This document shows, in pieces, positions 13,301 through 25,465 of a stretch of DNA of 64,000 nt. The stretch covers positions 62,625,610 to 62,689,609 of the forward strand of contig OX411547.1 of NCBI GenBank assembly GCA_948146395.1. Direction: 5' to 3'. Position 1 is the first letter of the stretch; every line of letters starts with the position of its first letter. The translations under genes and the position numbers were made by a program. This DNA is from Fragum whitleyi (Eukaryota > Mollusca > Bivalvia > Cardiida > Cardiidae). The notes under the pieces are model-generated. The model ran no database searches and was not told the origin of the DNA. It was given only the letters and a program-made list of their open reading frames with translations.

Positions 13301-16300
13301 GTGCTATATTGCACGGAATTACTTTCTCGATTTATCGCAAAAAATCAGGTCATAATATAAAAAGAATGACAAATTTGTTCCCACAAAACACCAAATTTAT
13401 TTAACACGTCATCTAAAACAGATAAACTCTAGGTGCAGTCTCGTTATTATCTGTTTATAGGAGGGATGATCCAGAAGTTCGTAAAATGGGCAAATAACTT
13501 TCGCATTTTTGGCTTGTTTAGTATATAATTTGGTGAATGTGCAGTTTAGTTATTGTGGAGTTCATAAATAGTATTATTTTTGCAGAATTATCTTAAGCGG
13601 CCTTCCAATACTTTACCATAGTAACATAGGTATGTTTAGGCGGGGGAGCGTGAAAAAATATTGAAATTCTGTTAAATAAATCAAGTTTTCTGTAAGTTTT
13701 CTGAAACTGTAGTTAAAATTCTTTGGTTAAATTAAAAAAGACGGTTTGTGAAAATTATTTGTTATATTTTAAAGCTTGTTGGGAGACTTTTTTACGGACT
13801 CAGACTATTTAAATATTTACCAAACTTTTCGAGAAAAATGAGAAGACGTCAAAACCAAAATATGATTTCCGTTTAATTTTCGATTTTTTCCCCTGATTTG
13901 TTATTCACCAACCCAAACATTTCAGATGACTGAGAAAAATGATACAGATGTGCGGAAGAGAATTTTTCGTTAAGCTCCTACGGATATTAAAAGAGGGCCA
14001 GACTTCGTATGAGGATTTAGAATGGTGTAATCGAGTTAGAACGAACGAACTTATCACAAAAATTCTCATTATTTTCCCCAATAAAGGCCCTGTATCTGGA
14101 TATCAACTTAACTAATTAACATGCATATAGAAGTTGTAAACTAATTTGATTCCAAATGTTGTGTGGATAATTTCTGCAAGTTGGCGTATCAGGCACAGAA
14201 ACGAATAAGAGTTAGCAGAGGCTATATAGAAGAGAAATAGAAATGACGTCGCATTCGACGTTCTTACTCCCCCGCCTACGTGCAGGGTCTCTGTCTTGAT
14301 TTATGCCCTTTACAGCCGCTATTGAATGTGAGCATTTAAAAAATTCAAAGGTTTATCACTCAGATGATATATTAAAAGACTGTATAATTTTTATTTTGAT
14401 AATAAGCTTTTCTGTAGATTTATAACCTCATTTTACGAACTTTTGGATCAACCCTCGTAAATGACTCGTTTGGTATTCAATGATCGGTCATTCAATATCC
14501 TTTATGTATAATATTGGACAATTATCAACACTTTGCCATTACTTCGTTAGACGGCAGCTGAAAGAACATAGCAGCAGCATCGCAGCAGTTTGCAATTCAA
14601 TATGCTGCAACGACATATAATCGCCAAATAACAATTTGAGCATGTGCATGATATTTCAAACAATTTTAAATAGGCGCAAAGCAAAGACTCTGACCAGCCT
14701 GTGCATCCGCGAGTTCTTACTGCGCGTTTTGTAGATAGATAAGGCATCAATGTAATTGTAGGGCATCATGTATTTCTATATTTATGGTATGAAGCTGTCT
14801 ACGCTGCTCAATATTTGCATCTTACGCACATTTCAAATTGATGGATATGTCTCGCACAGGCTCAATTTATTGTTTAAAGTTTGATTTTACTTTTTTTCAG
14901 AGACTGGCGGCTGCTATGTAAATGGAACGTTCTATGAAATAGGTTTGTTAACTATAATGTTCTTTATTTATGTTGTTCAGATCAGCTTTAATGTGATCTC
15001 TTAGCACATGGCTGATTTTTCCCCCATTATTTAGGTCAATAAGAATGCATTCATTTCAAACCTTTTCTTTTCTACGAATTTCATTCCCCGATCCGTCAGT
15101 CCCCTCCTAACAAGTAATTTTGTCTAAATACATATACAGAGTTAATGGGAGCATTGTGAGATATTTTAGATTTTGACTTTAAGTTTTAAAATATAATGTT
15201 CGAACATAAACGTGTGCGGATATGTTTTTACATATTTCATAAGACAAACAGTATGTATTGTACTTTTATGCATATTTGAAATTGGATACCAAGTTTGTAT
15301 ATGCACAAAATTCGAATCAAGTCTGAATGTCTAAGACAAAGAGAGAGTCAATTAATATGCGGTTATAATAAGTAGAAAAAAAAAAAAACTTTTGCAGAGG
15401 AACAGATAAGAGGGGGTAAAGCCACTCTAAAATTTTCATTTTTCTACGAAACCCTATGTTGTGGGTACTCATTTGAATCGTCTTGACAATACGATTCTAA
15501 TCAGTACCAACCAAATAGCGTTTGTTGTATAATTTTTGAAATACTTTAATCTTGGATCCAAGGTGGGCCCACCCCCTTTTTTGTAGCTCTGCTTATGAAA
15601 AATTGATTTATTATTTAATGAATGTGGCCAAAAACGGTGATCTTGAAACAAAGCACTCCGCGCACTCACAAAAATAGTTCGAAACCGCTTCCAAATCACT
15701 CAAATCGCAATAAACATTCAATAGTTTCAGTGGCTGAATCATTGAAAAGCCATTTACCTCGTCAATTTCACATTCTTATTCATTGAGCCTGTGTGTAACA
15801 TTTCCAACAATTTCAAATATACGCTAAGCAAGGCCTCTGGGCAGCCTGTTCGTCCGAACAATCTGACCAAAGTCTTTGCTGTGCACTTTACAGATGGATA
15901 AAGTGCCACAGTTTATTTAGATTGTCAATCTAGCTTCTTAATGTATTTTGGGAATGTCAAGGCTGCTCAAAGTTTGATCTTCGCTCAGATATCAAATTGT
16001 TGAAAATGTCTCACACAGGCTCAATTGGTTGTTACTCAGGAATATGTGATATCCTCAATACGGATTTAATATGAACACATCGCATATTCACATTCAGCAA
16101 ATAATGTGCATGTTTTATTTATATTTTATAAGCCGCAACACATTAACCCCACTGTCAAATATAATTAATGATTAGGAATGTATGGGCCTTATATGCGATC
16201 GAGAAAAAAATCCCGACGATTTCGTAGACGAGCAACTAAAACTAAAGCATCAATTAAGACATTTTGGTCGCATGCGGACAATATAAGTTCTGCGACCGAA

Positions 16301-19300
16301 AGTATAGAATTTTCTCAGACCTTTGTGTTAAATTGTACAAATATTTTAGACTTAATATCGCTGAAAATAATTTGAGCCCGTGCGTGGCATTTACAACAAT
16401 TTCAAATATTGGTAAAGCTAAGTGTCTGGCCAGCCTGTGCGTCCGCACAGTCTGACCAGAGTCTTCACTATGCGTTTTGTAGATAGATAAGGTCTCAAAG
16501 TATCTGTAGAAGACGGGATAATTTATATTTCCAGTATGTGTCTCTCAACGCTACCCAATGCTTGCACCTCACTAACATTTCAAATTGTTGGAAATGCCAC
16601 GCACAGGCTCATTTATGTATATTATGGGAAATTAAGCATTCGTAAGTATTTATGAATAAATCAAACAAATATTGAAAAATCGGATTTGACTAAATGCTCA
16701 GTTTAGCCCGAAAGAATTTCACTAATTTCCGAGAGGCATGACCCAATATTTCTAGATGATAGATACACACCGTTTTAATACTGTCGCAGGTCAATACGTA
16801 AAGAGTCCACGTCCCTGTGGAAGATGCAGATGTGTAGAAGAAGAAAACAAAGAGGGAGTGGTCAGCATTGAAGTGAGGTGTCAGGGGTGTAAGTACAAAC
16901 AAACAAACAAATCAACAAATAACTAGGCGATTTCCAGGATACAGGGTTGATTCCTATGGCCTGCTAAACCAGGCCAAAAACTACAGCAACAAAAACAGTG
17001 ATACAAAACATGATTGGATCCGTGTAGAATATGTATAATATGTGACACATCACGCGAATAGGGACCATCAGTGTGTCAACACAAGCCAAACTGTGCGGTC
17101 TGCACAAGCTGACAATGAACCAAACTTTTCGAACTCTACTGATGTTCTGATTCTAGGATGATCATTCCCCCTTTCTGTATACGTATTTTAGAAAGGCGAC
17201 CGCGGGTTAACAGCTGCTGGACCCGATCTTCTCATACGCCTAAAAAACGAATGTTTTCGGAGTATACTTGAATCAACAGTGTACCCATCTGTTCGCGTAT
17301 CTGTGTGACCATGTGTCCGCCCGTCTGTGTACATATTTTTGTAAGTTTCGTGTCTCAAATTCCTCCTACTTTTTTGCTTTAACAGTTATGAAACTTTATA
17401 AAAACAAGTTTTGCAAGACGCAATTTTTGAGTATTAACTTCTTCTGGCTGAAGAATTATTATAAATTTCTCATATCTTATCATATATTCAAAGTAATACC
17501 ATGAAACAATTTTGAAAGTAAAATAATGATTTGGTCTTTTTTTGTCAACATTTATCGCAACAGCCGATTGTCCCTTCCAAAAAAAAAAGTTCTGCTTTGC
17601 ATAAGGGCCCAGTCAAAAGTTCGGGATCTAGCAGTCGTTGTTGTATGAAATCGAGTAAAGTCTGTCATAAAATAGGCCATCTTAGACAATATTAAGATAT
17701 AAATGCCATTAACCCTTCTCATACTATACACCTCGTATAGAAGGCTTTGTCAGAGAGTATGGACTAATATCAGCCTAAGCAGAGGTGAAGTATAATCTTA
17801 GACTTTTCTTCCTGCTTTCAGATTAATCACCAGTTTAAATGTAATAATAAAATTGGCATATAATCTTCAACAACACTTTTTAAGGTAGTGGACACGTAAT
17901 AGTTCCGTAACATTTTGGAACTCATAAGCTTTCAAAATGAGGACCGATGTTTCCTAATGAAATCATTACGAAACCTCGGGTTAACACTGTCAAGTTCATT
18001 ACTTCCGAAACGTTGTGGAACTAGTACGGGCCCACTGCCTTAAAGTAGGCAAGATAAGGATTAAACTGATGCACCGTGTCGTATCTCTTATACACTATTA
18101 GGCCCAATTGTATTACAAAAATTTAGGTGTAACGTTAACCATTATATCTATTTGGGGTTAGCACTAAACTTTTGTCATGCAATGGGGCCGACTGACTACA
18201 CTCGTCTCAATATATTTCTTTCTCCATTTTCAGGTTGCATTGAAAAGGACAGGTTTTATAATATAGGTAATACAGTTTTTAGCTCCACTGACCGAAGGCC
18301 AGCAAGCTATTGTCATGTCGGAGTGTCCGTCGTGCGTCCGAGCATCCTTGCGTAAACTTTTCTTTAAGCATCTTCTCCTCCTCAACCAATGGGCGGATTT
18401 TAACGAAACTTGGTAGAAATGATCCTTGGGTGACCCTCTTCTTAAATTGTTCAAAGAATATTGATTGACTTCTAAATATGGGCGTGGCAGGGTGGGGCAT
18501 TTTTTTTTCACTTTGAAATCTTTAAAAATCTTCTCCTCCCAAAGCATTGGGCCAATTTCAATTAAACTTGGCATGGATGTTTCTTTGGTCATCCTTTACT
18601 TAAATTGTTCAAGAAAATTTGATTGGCCTATAAATATGGGCGTGGCAGGGCGAGGCTTATTTTGAGCCTGAAATCCTTCAACGACATCTCCTATTGAAAC
18701 ACTGGGCCGATTTCATTGAAACTTATCCAGAATGTTCCTTGAGTGACCCTTTACTTAGATTGTCCAAAATTTTGAATTGTCCATAAATATGGGCGTGGCA
18801 GGGCGGAGCCTTTTTTGAGCCTGAAATCCTTCAACGACATCTCCTCCTGAAACACTGGGCCGATTTCAATGAAACTTTACCAGAATGTTCCTTGAGTGAT
18901 CCTTTACTTAGATTGTCCAAAATTTTGAATTGTCCATAAATATGGGCGTGGCAGGGGGGGGGGGGGGCTATTTTGAGACCAAAATCTTTGAATGATATAT
19001 TCTCCTGAACCACTGGGCCGATTTCAATGAAACTTTACCAGAGTGTTCCTTGAGAGACTTTTTTCAAAAACTATTTGCTAAATCTTGATTGGCCCATAAA
19101 TATGGGCGTGGCAGGGATGGGCTTATTTTGAGGTCAAAATCTTTGAACGATATCTCCTTCTAAACCGCTAGGCCGATTTCATTGAAACTTTACCAGAATG
19201 TTCGTTTGGTGATCCTTCACTTAAATTGTCCAAAACAATTTGATTGGCCCATAAATAGGGGCGTGGCGGGCGGGACCTATTTTGAGCCCGAAATCTTTGA

Positions 19301-22300
19301 ATGACATCGCCTTCTGAACCATATGTTTTAATAAAATGGGTAAAGGAATGCAGGTTCATTGTGATTGAGTAGATGGTGCATTGTGGACCAGAACCAGTTA
19401 ACCATTATAAAATAGGTCTTAGGAGATTTAGGAGTGTTAATGTTTTTATTTAAAGTAATCTTTATTTAATGAAAGTCTAAAGATGCTAAAGCCAGTGGAG
19501 CGATACAGGCCCTCTTGGGCCTCTTGTTATAATATAGGTTATACTGTTGGTAATAATGTTGAAATTTGATTTCACAATCCTCGCTTACATGTAGGGCTCC
19601 ATTTATCTATTTCAAACACTCACTTTTACCATTCAAAAAAGTTAAAAAACGCTTTGAAGCTTTTCCAAACGATCAACATCTCATTCAAATCGATCAAATT
19701 TTTCCACGAATTTATAATTGCAAATATTGTTGTTGTTTTTATCTGAAGTACATTTGTAAAGAAATATCGCTAATTGCATCCAGTTTGAAGAGATGAGCGA
19801 TATTTTATAAGCTCCCTTTAAATTCATTCAAAACTCACTCCTCCCACACAATCAATTTCACTTCGAAACCATTCAAAAATGATTCACCTTGTCAATTCCA
19901 CGATGTTATCAATTTTTGACATCCATCACTGATGTTTTCGAAAAAGGATATGTTTTAACCTGTACGTGACAATTCCACCAATTCGACATAGGCGAAAATT
20001 AAAGGCTTGAGTCAGTCTGTACAGCTGCCCAATCTGACTTGAGCCTTCACTATGCGCACCGTATATGGCTGATAAATAAATCTTCCTTTTAGTAAACGAA
20101 AATTCTTCTAAATGTTTTATGTGTCTATCCAGAATTTCTCAATATTGCTGGGGCGACAACGTCTATAAAATGACAATTTTCATTTAGCGATCATTTTCAA
20201 TAATCTCTTTTCAAAATCAGAATATCATAAAAACTAGCTGCTATTTGTCATCATTTAAATGATTCCTATGCGTTTGTAAAACTCACTAGAAAATTCTCAT
20301 TGAGAATACTCTTTCGGGATTCAACTGTATAGGATCTTTGAAAATGTGTAATATCGTACACATTCAATTTAAGTAATGTTCCTAATGAGTAAACTAAGCA
20401 TGCAATAAGCGATCATTGTCTTTGACGAACGATTCTTTTAATGTCCTGTTAGTGATCGCTTTATACACGTTTTACTGTACCTTCAATTTACACATGTGTA
20501 CATGTTATTATTGGAAATGCCACACGTATGATCATTTTGTTTTACAAACGTGCCCATTGGGTTTTATGGTAGTTATTCTGCGTAATTAATGAACTGGCAG
20601 GGCGGGGCTTAACCGTGACGTAATTTGGCGAGTTTACTTTTCAAAACTTTGGATTCTTTCAAATTTTAGTCGGGAATCATCGTTAACGTGTGCAAAAAAC
20701 TGTGTCCTCAAACCTAAAGGAATCGCGTGCTTTGAGGGAGTGAACACATTTCTTCGTTTGGTTACCAATGCCCCGTAACTTCAGCTTGATTAAGCTGAAG
20801 TTACGAGGATTTGGTTACCAGTCTACGATTTAAGGTTTCGAGTCATTTATGTCGACTCTCTTTTGAAGTAGGTTATTTAGATAAAAGCTGATTTCCCTTA
20901 ACCTTAAGTGCAACGACCCGTTTCTTAGGCTCCGCCCTGTCATAGCATTAATCATGGGGGAAATTCAAATGGCAGCCCGGGAGTAGCGTGAGATGATGTC
21001 AGAAACTAAAATTGACGGTAATATGCATGCGCAGAAAGGACATTCATGTGAACGGAGTTACCCACTGATGGTAGTAAACAAACTTCACATTTACCGCTAC
21101 AATAATTAATCAACCATGAAATATCGTTATCCCATTAAGAAATGTGATAAAATCGTGCAAAATACATGTACCATATAAAATAAGAACAAAAGTATTTGTC
21201 GTTTAAAGTAATAGAGAACATTTGTTTTATGGAATCGAATTGTTGTGCACTATTTTCGGCGCCATTTTGGAACCCAAGTAACACCGGCCTGACCCAGAAT
21301 CAGAAGTGTCGAGGTTGAAAGGTTAAAATGATATCACTAGAGTGGAAACCGAGGTCGTTCTGGTGGAAACCCGGTTAACTCGGGTCGAAACCGAGTCCGA
21401 TATGAACTTACCCATGGATAATACTAAGGTTTTTTTTTTCTCTCCAGGTGATGATGTCAAAAGAGTAAACCCTTGCGAATTTTGTAGCTGTTTCGGCGGG
21501 CCAGATCACCCGGAAGTTATATGCGCTATCGCCGATTGCCCGATGATATATTGTAATCGGCCAATATACCTAGTAGATGCATGCTGTCCCGTATGCGAGG
21601 GTAAGACATTTTAAATATGACGAAAAGATATTTTAAAATTCTCTGAGATAGAGGTGCCAAAATTTCAGCAATTGTCTATAGGGCTCCTTTATCTCTGTAT
21701 TTCACATGGATGAATATTCTCATTTTTTAAAGTTTTTTTTCGAAAGTTTTAAGTTCCCCTTAGGTTTAAACAACAGTTTGATAGGCCAAGTCAAAAATAA
21801 GGGACAATTATCGAGACGATTTGCCTATATGTGGTAGGGCGTGCTAACCATTCTGTCAGTAACACAATGTATCTGAATTCTACCCTTAACCATGAATATT
21901 CAATAAGGATTCTGAGCCGACAAGTGGCCGAAGTTTTCTAATTAAGAGCTATTGATTCATTTAATTTAATGCTGTAAGATGTTTCCCCCTTTTTATCTTA
22001 TAACTATACAAATATCTGTGTGATAACAACCCGTATGATATTTTTTATGATATCACATAGTTATTTTTAGAACAATAATATCATACAGTTATTTTTAGAA
22101 ACTTGCATTTCGGTAAGAAACATCGACGAAAACAAGACAAAAAGAGGTTATAAGATAAATATAATACATTCTTAGTGTATTGTATGAAAAAAATATCAAA
22201 CTCGGTTGTGAGAATTAATAATTGTCTCGGCATAGCCTCGACAATGATCAATTCTCCCAACCTCGTTAGATATTTTTTTTTCATATAATACACTAAGTAT

Positions 22301-25300
22301 GTATTATATATTTATTACATTTCAAATTTGATGATATACTTCAATGCAAAGATAAGTTTCGCGCTATGAATGGGGTGAATACTACAGAAAAGATGGCTGT
22401 TGTTCACGTTTCATGATTTTCAATATATTTGATTCATGTATTCCTTTTGAGCCTCCACCGCAATCATAGCGCAGTTACATTTTCTAGTAGCGCGTCGGAC
22501 TATCAATCTAGCGGTCCCGGGTTCGATCCCCGACGGTGGCACTCATTCTTTCCGACTATTTGTCTCTCACCAATGGGTATATAATCGTAGACCTATGTGA
22601 GATAGCGGCTGGAGGCACGGAGATGATGTGGTGGTTGTAATGATGCTCCAGACGAGATATTTCTGAAAGATTGTTGAAAGCGGCTTTAAAGCCCATCCAT
22701 ACAAATTTCTACTGAACCGTCAAGGATAGTTCAATCCGCATTTTGTATTTCGAACATTAAATAAGCCTATGCTTGACATTTCCATCTTCATTTATTCGTG
22801 ATGGAAAGACATTTATAGTTAAGAACATCGTGAAATTGACTGCCATTCCGATCAAAACCATTCCAAACCGCTCACTTAGGGCTCCATTAATTTATTACAA
22901 ACATTCAACCAACCCATTCAAAAACGGTCCAAAATCACTAAAAATAATAGGTTCAACAACTGCATCTAAAATAAAAATCGGTAAAACCCACGATTTCACT
23001 GAAATAATTAGTTTTGTTATCATATGGCGGGTTCTTTAAACATGGAAAGCTTTCATAGAGCCTGTATGTATATTTTATACATTGGAGCTAATGAATATCG
23101 ACAATTTTGTTCATCTTGAACAAAATAAGCGATATAAGATTACTCCCCTCTATTTCACTCGAAACTCGATCCACTCACTCATTCAATTTCATTGCAAAAT
23201 CATTCTTAATCGTTTGATCTTGTCAATTTCGCGATGTTATTGTTGCGACCTACAGTCAACAACATCGTAAAATTGACTAGGCGAAGGATTTTGGAATTAT
23301 TTAGAGATTTGATTGAGTGTGTTGAGCAAGTTTTGTGTGAATTTAATGGCAGGTAATCCAATATCGCAAATTTTGTTCAGGGTGAACAAAATTTGCGATA
23401 TTGATTATCTTCCTTCAATAAAAAATGCATGCAAGATCTATACATAGCTTCCTATTTCTTCAAGAACCTATAAGACACTTACGATTTGAATTAAGTCGGT
23501 GAAATCGCGATTTTTCTGTATCCAAATTTATTTTGATGACGTTGTTGATTCTATATTTTTAATAGTTTTAAGCGTTTTTGAATAGTTTGATTGAGTGTTT
23601 GGATTGAGTGAACGGGATGCTGAGTTGGCGCTTTAGAATGATTTTGATTGAGGCGAATGTCAATTTCATGTAGTAACTAACCGTATATAGCCAGCCATAC
23701 AGTTTTTTAATTATCTTCTAATTGCGAACAGACACTACAAGTCAGGTGCAACCTACAAACACACAGTGAAACGGGGATCAGATTGTGTGGAATGTTGGAA
23801 ATGTCTTTCGAATGCTTACATAATGATTCTTCTTTAAATTTGACTTTTTAGATCAAGGTTGCTTTGACGAAGATGGGACATTCTACGGTATTGGTAAGTT
23901 TCCAATTTATAAGGGTGTATTTGAGAATGATTGTATTAGTGAAACCTTTTATAAAACAAAATGTTAGAACCCTAGAAGTATACACATACCCATGCTAGCA
24001 AATTTTAAAGAGATCATCGGAAGACCACAGGCCAATATTAGGTAGAATACTTAATTGTGGACGATTGTCTGTTGGAAAAAAATCAGGTACCTACATCGGT
24101 CGCTTTGGTTTGTGTATTTTCGTTTACTTATCGTCGCTACCGTAACATATGAGCGACGCCCCCCCCAAAAGACGGTTAGTTGTTACGGGGGATTGTGCAA
24201 GGATACATGACTACTTCTGAAATCCGCCATGGTTCTTCAACGGCTAGTTGTAAAGCTCACGGGACTTCTGTTTAACGTCTCGCACGAAAGACAATTAGTT
24301 TGTTAGTGTGCAAGCCCGGGCATCGAACCCACTCGTTGTGTTAGAAGATACAATTGATAATTCTAAAAAATAACAGGTCTGTATATAGTCCCACAGTTAT
24401 CGACCTACGTCATAATGCCATCATGCAGCCTTCTAATCTCCTTTTTGCAACTCGTTATTCCAAAACCGCTTATTTACTTTAGATAATCCAAGTCAGTTTG
24501 TTGCATGTTATTCGTATTTCACTTATATTTAACCCCCCCCCCCCCATTTTAACGGTCATTTTTTTTGCTGGAGCTACCACTAAGCGTCTACTAAGCGACC
24601 ATTTTTATTATGCGACCACAATTTTGAATCCCCTTACTTTAATCAAAATATCTTGCATAGTAGATTGTAAAATTGTATCGTAAATGAATTTATGTTGTTA
24701 AAACTCAATATTCTAATGAATGTTTACGACATAGAATTTTGTGAAGTATGCAATTATACATTCAATCAAAATGTTAGATCTTACATAGTAGATTGTATTG
24801 GAAATTGTATCGTAAATGAATCAATATTGTTTAAAAATCAATAAAATCGTCTCATTGAGACGATTCTAATGAGTGGTTACACCATAGGGTTTTTGTGAAA
24901 TTCGCAAAAATATACATATTCAATCCAAAGCACGTTTCTTATTTGAATAAACAAAATGTGTATTATACGACCAACCTCTTAAACGACTGCGTACCTGACC
25001 TTTTTTGCGGTCCCGTAAGAGGTCGCTTAATACAAGTTTTAAACTGTCTAATACGAAAGACCGGTGGTGACTTCTTTAATTCACACTTCACGCTTCAAAC
25101 TTCAAACATGTGATAAGAAATGTGAAGTGTGAAATTTGAAATGTTAAGTGTGAAGTTTGAAGTGTGAAGTTTGAGGTGTGAAGTTTGAAGTGTGAAGTTT
25201 GAAGTGTGAAGTTTGAAGGGTGAAGTGGGAACTATGAAGTGTGAAGTTTGAAGTGAACTTCAAACTTCACAGTTCACACTTCAAACTTCACACTTCACAT

Positions 25301-25428
25301 TTCATAGTTCACACTTCACAGTTCACACTGCAAACTTCACACTTCACAGTTCACATTCACTCTTCAAACTTCACATTTCATAGTTCATACTTCAAAGTTC
25401 ACGCTTCACACTTCAAACTCCACATATC

Positions 25429-25465
<37 letters not shown>

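Noticed and set aside
18230..18592. 120-codon minus-strand open frame
   Set aside because: It lies in the tandem units of the Helentron-like element; similar frames recur in each unit because of the repeat, not because of coding.
22490..22560. tRNA-like sequence with a perfect B box
   Set aside because: It continues into the SINE-1 body shared by three other loci, and a full cloverleaf is not formed, so it is a SINE head and not a tRNA gene.
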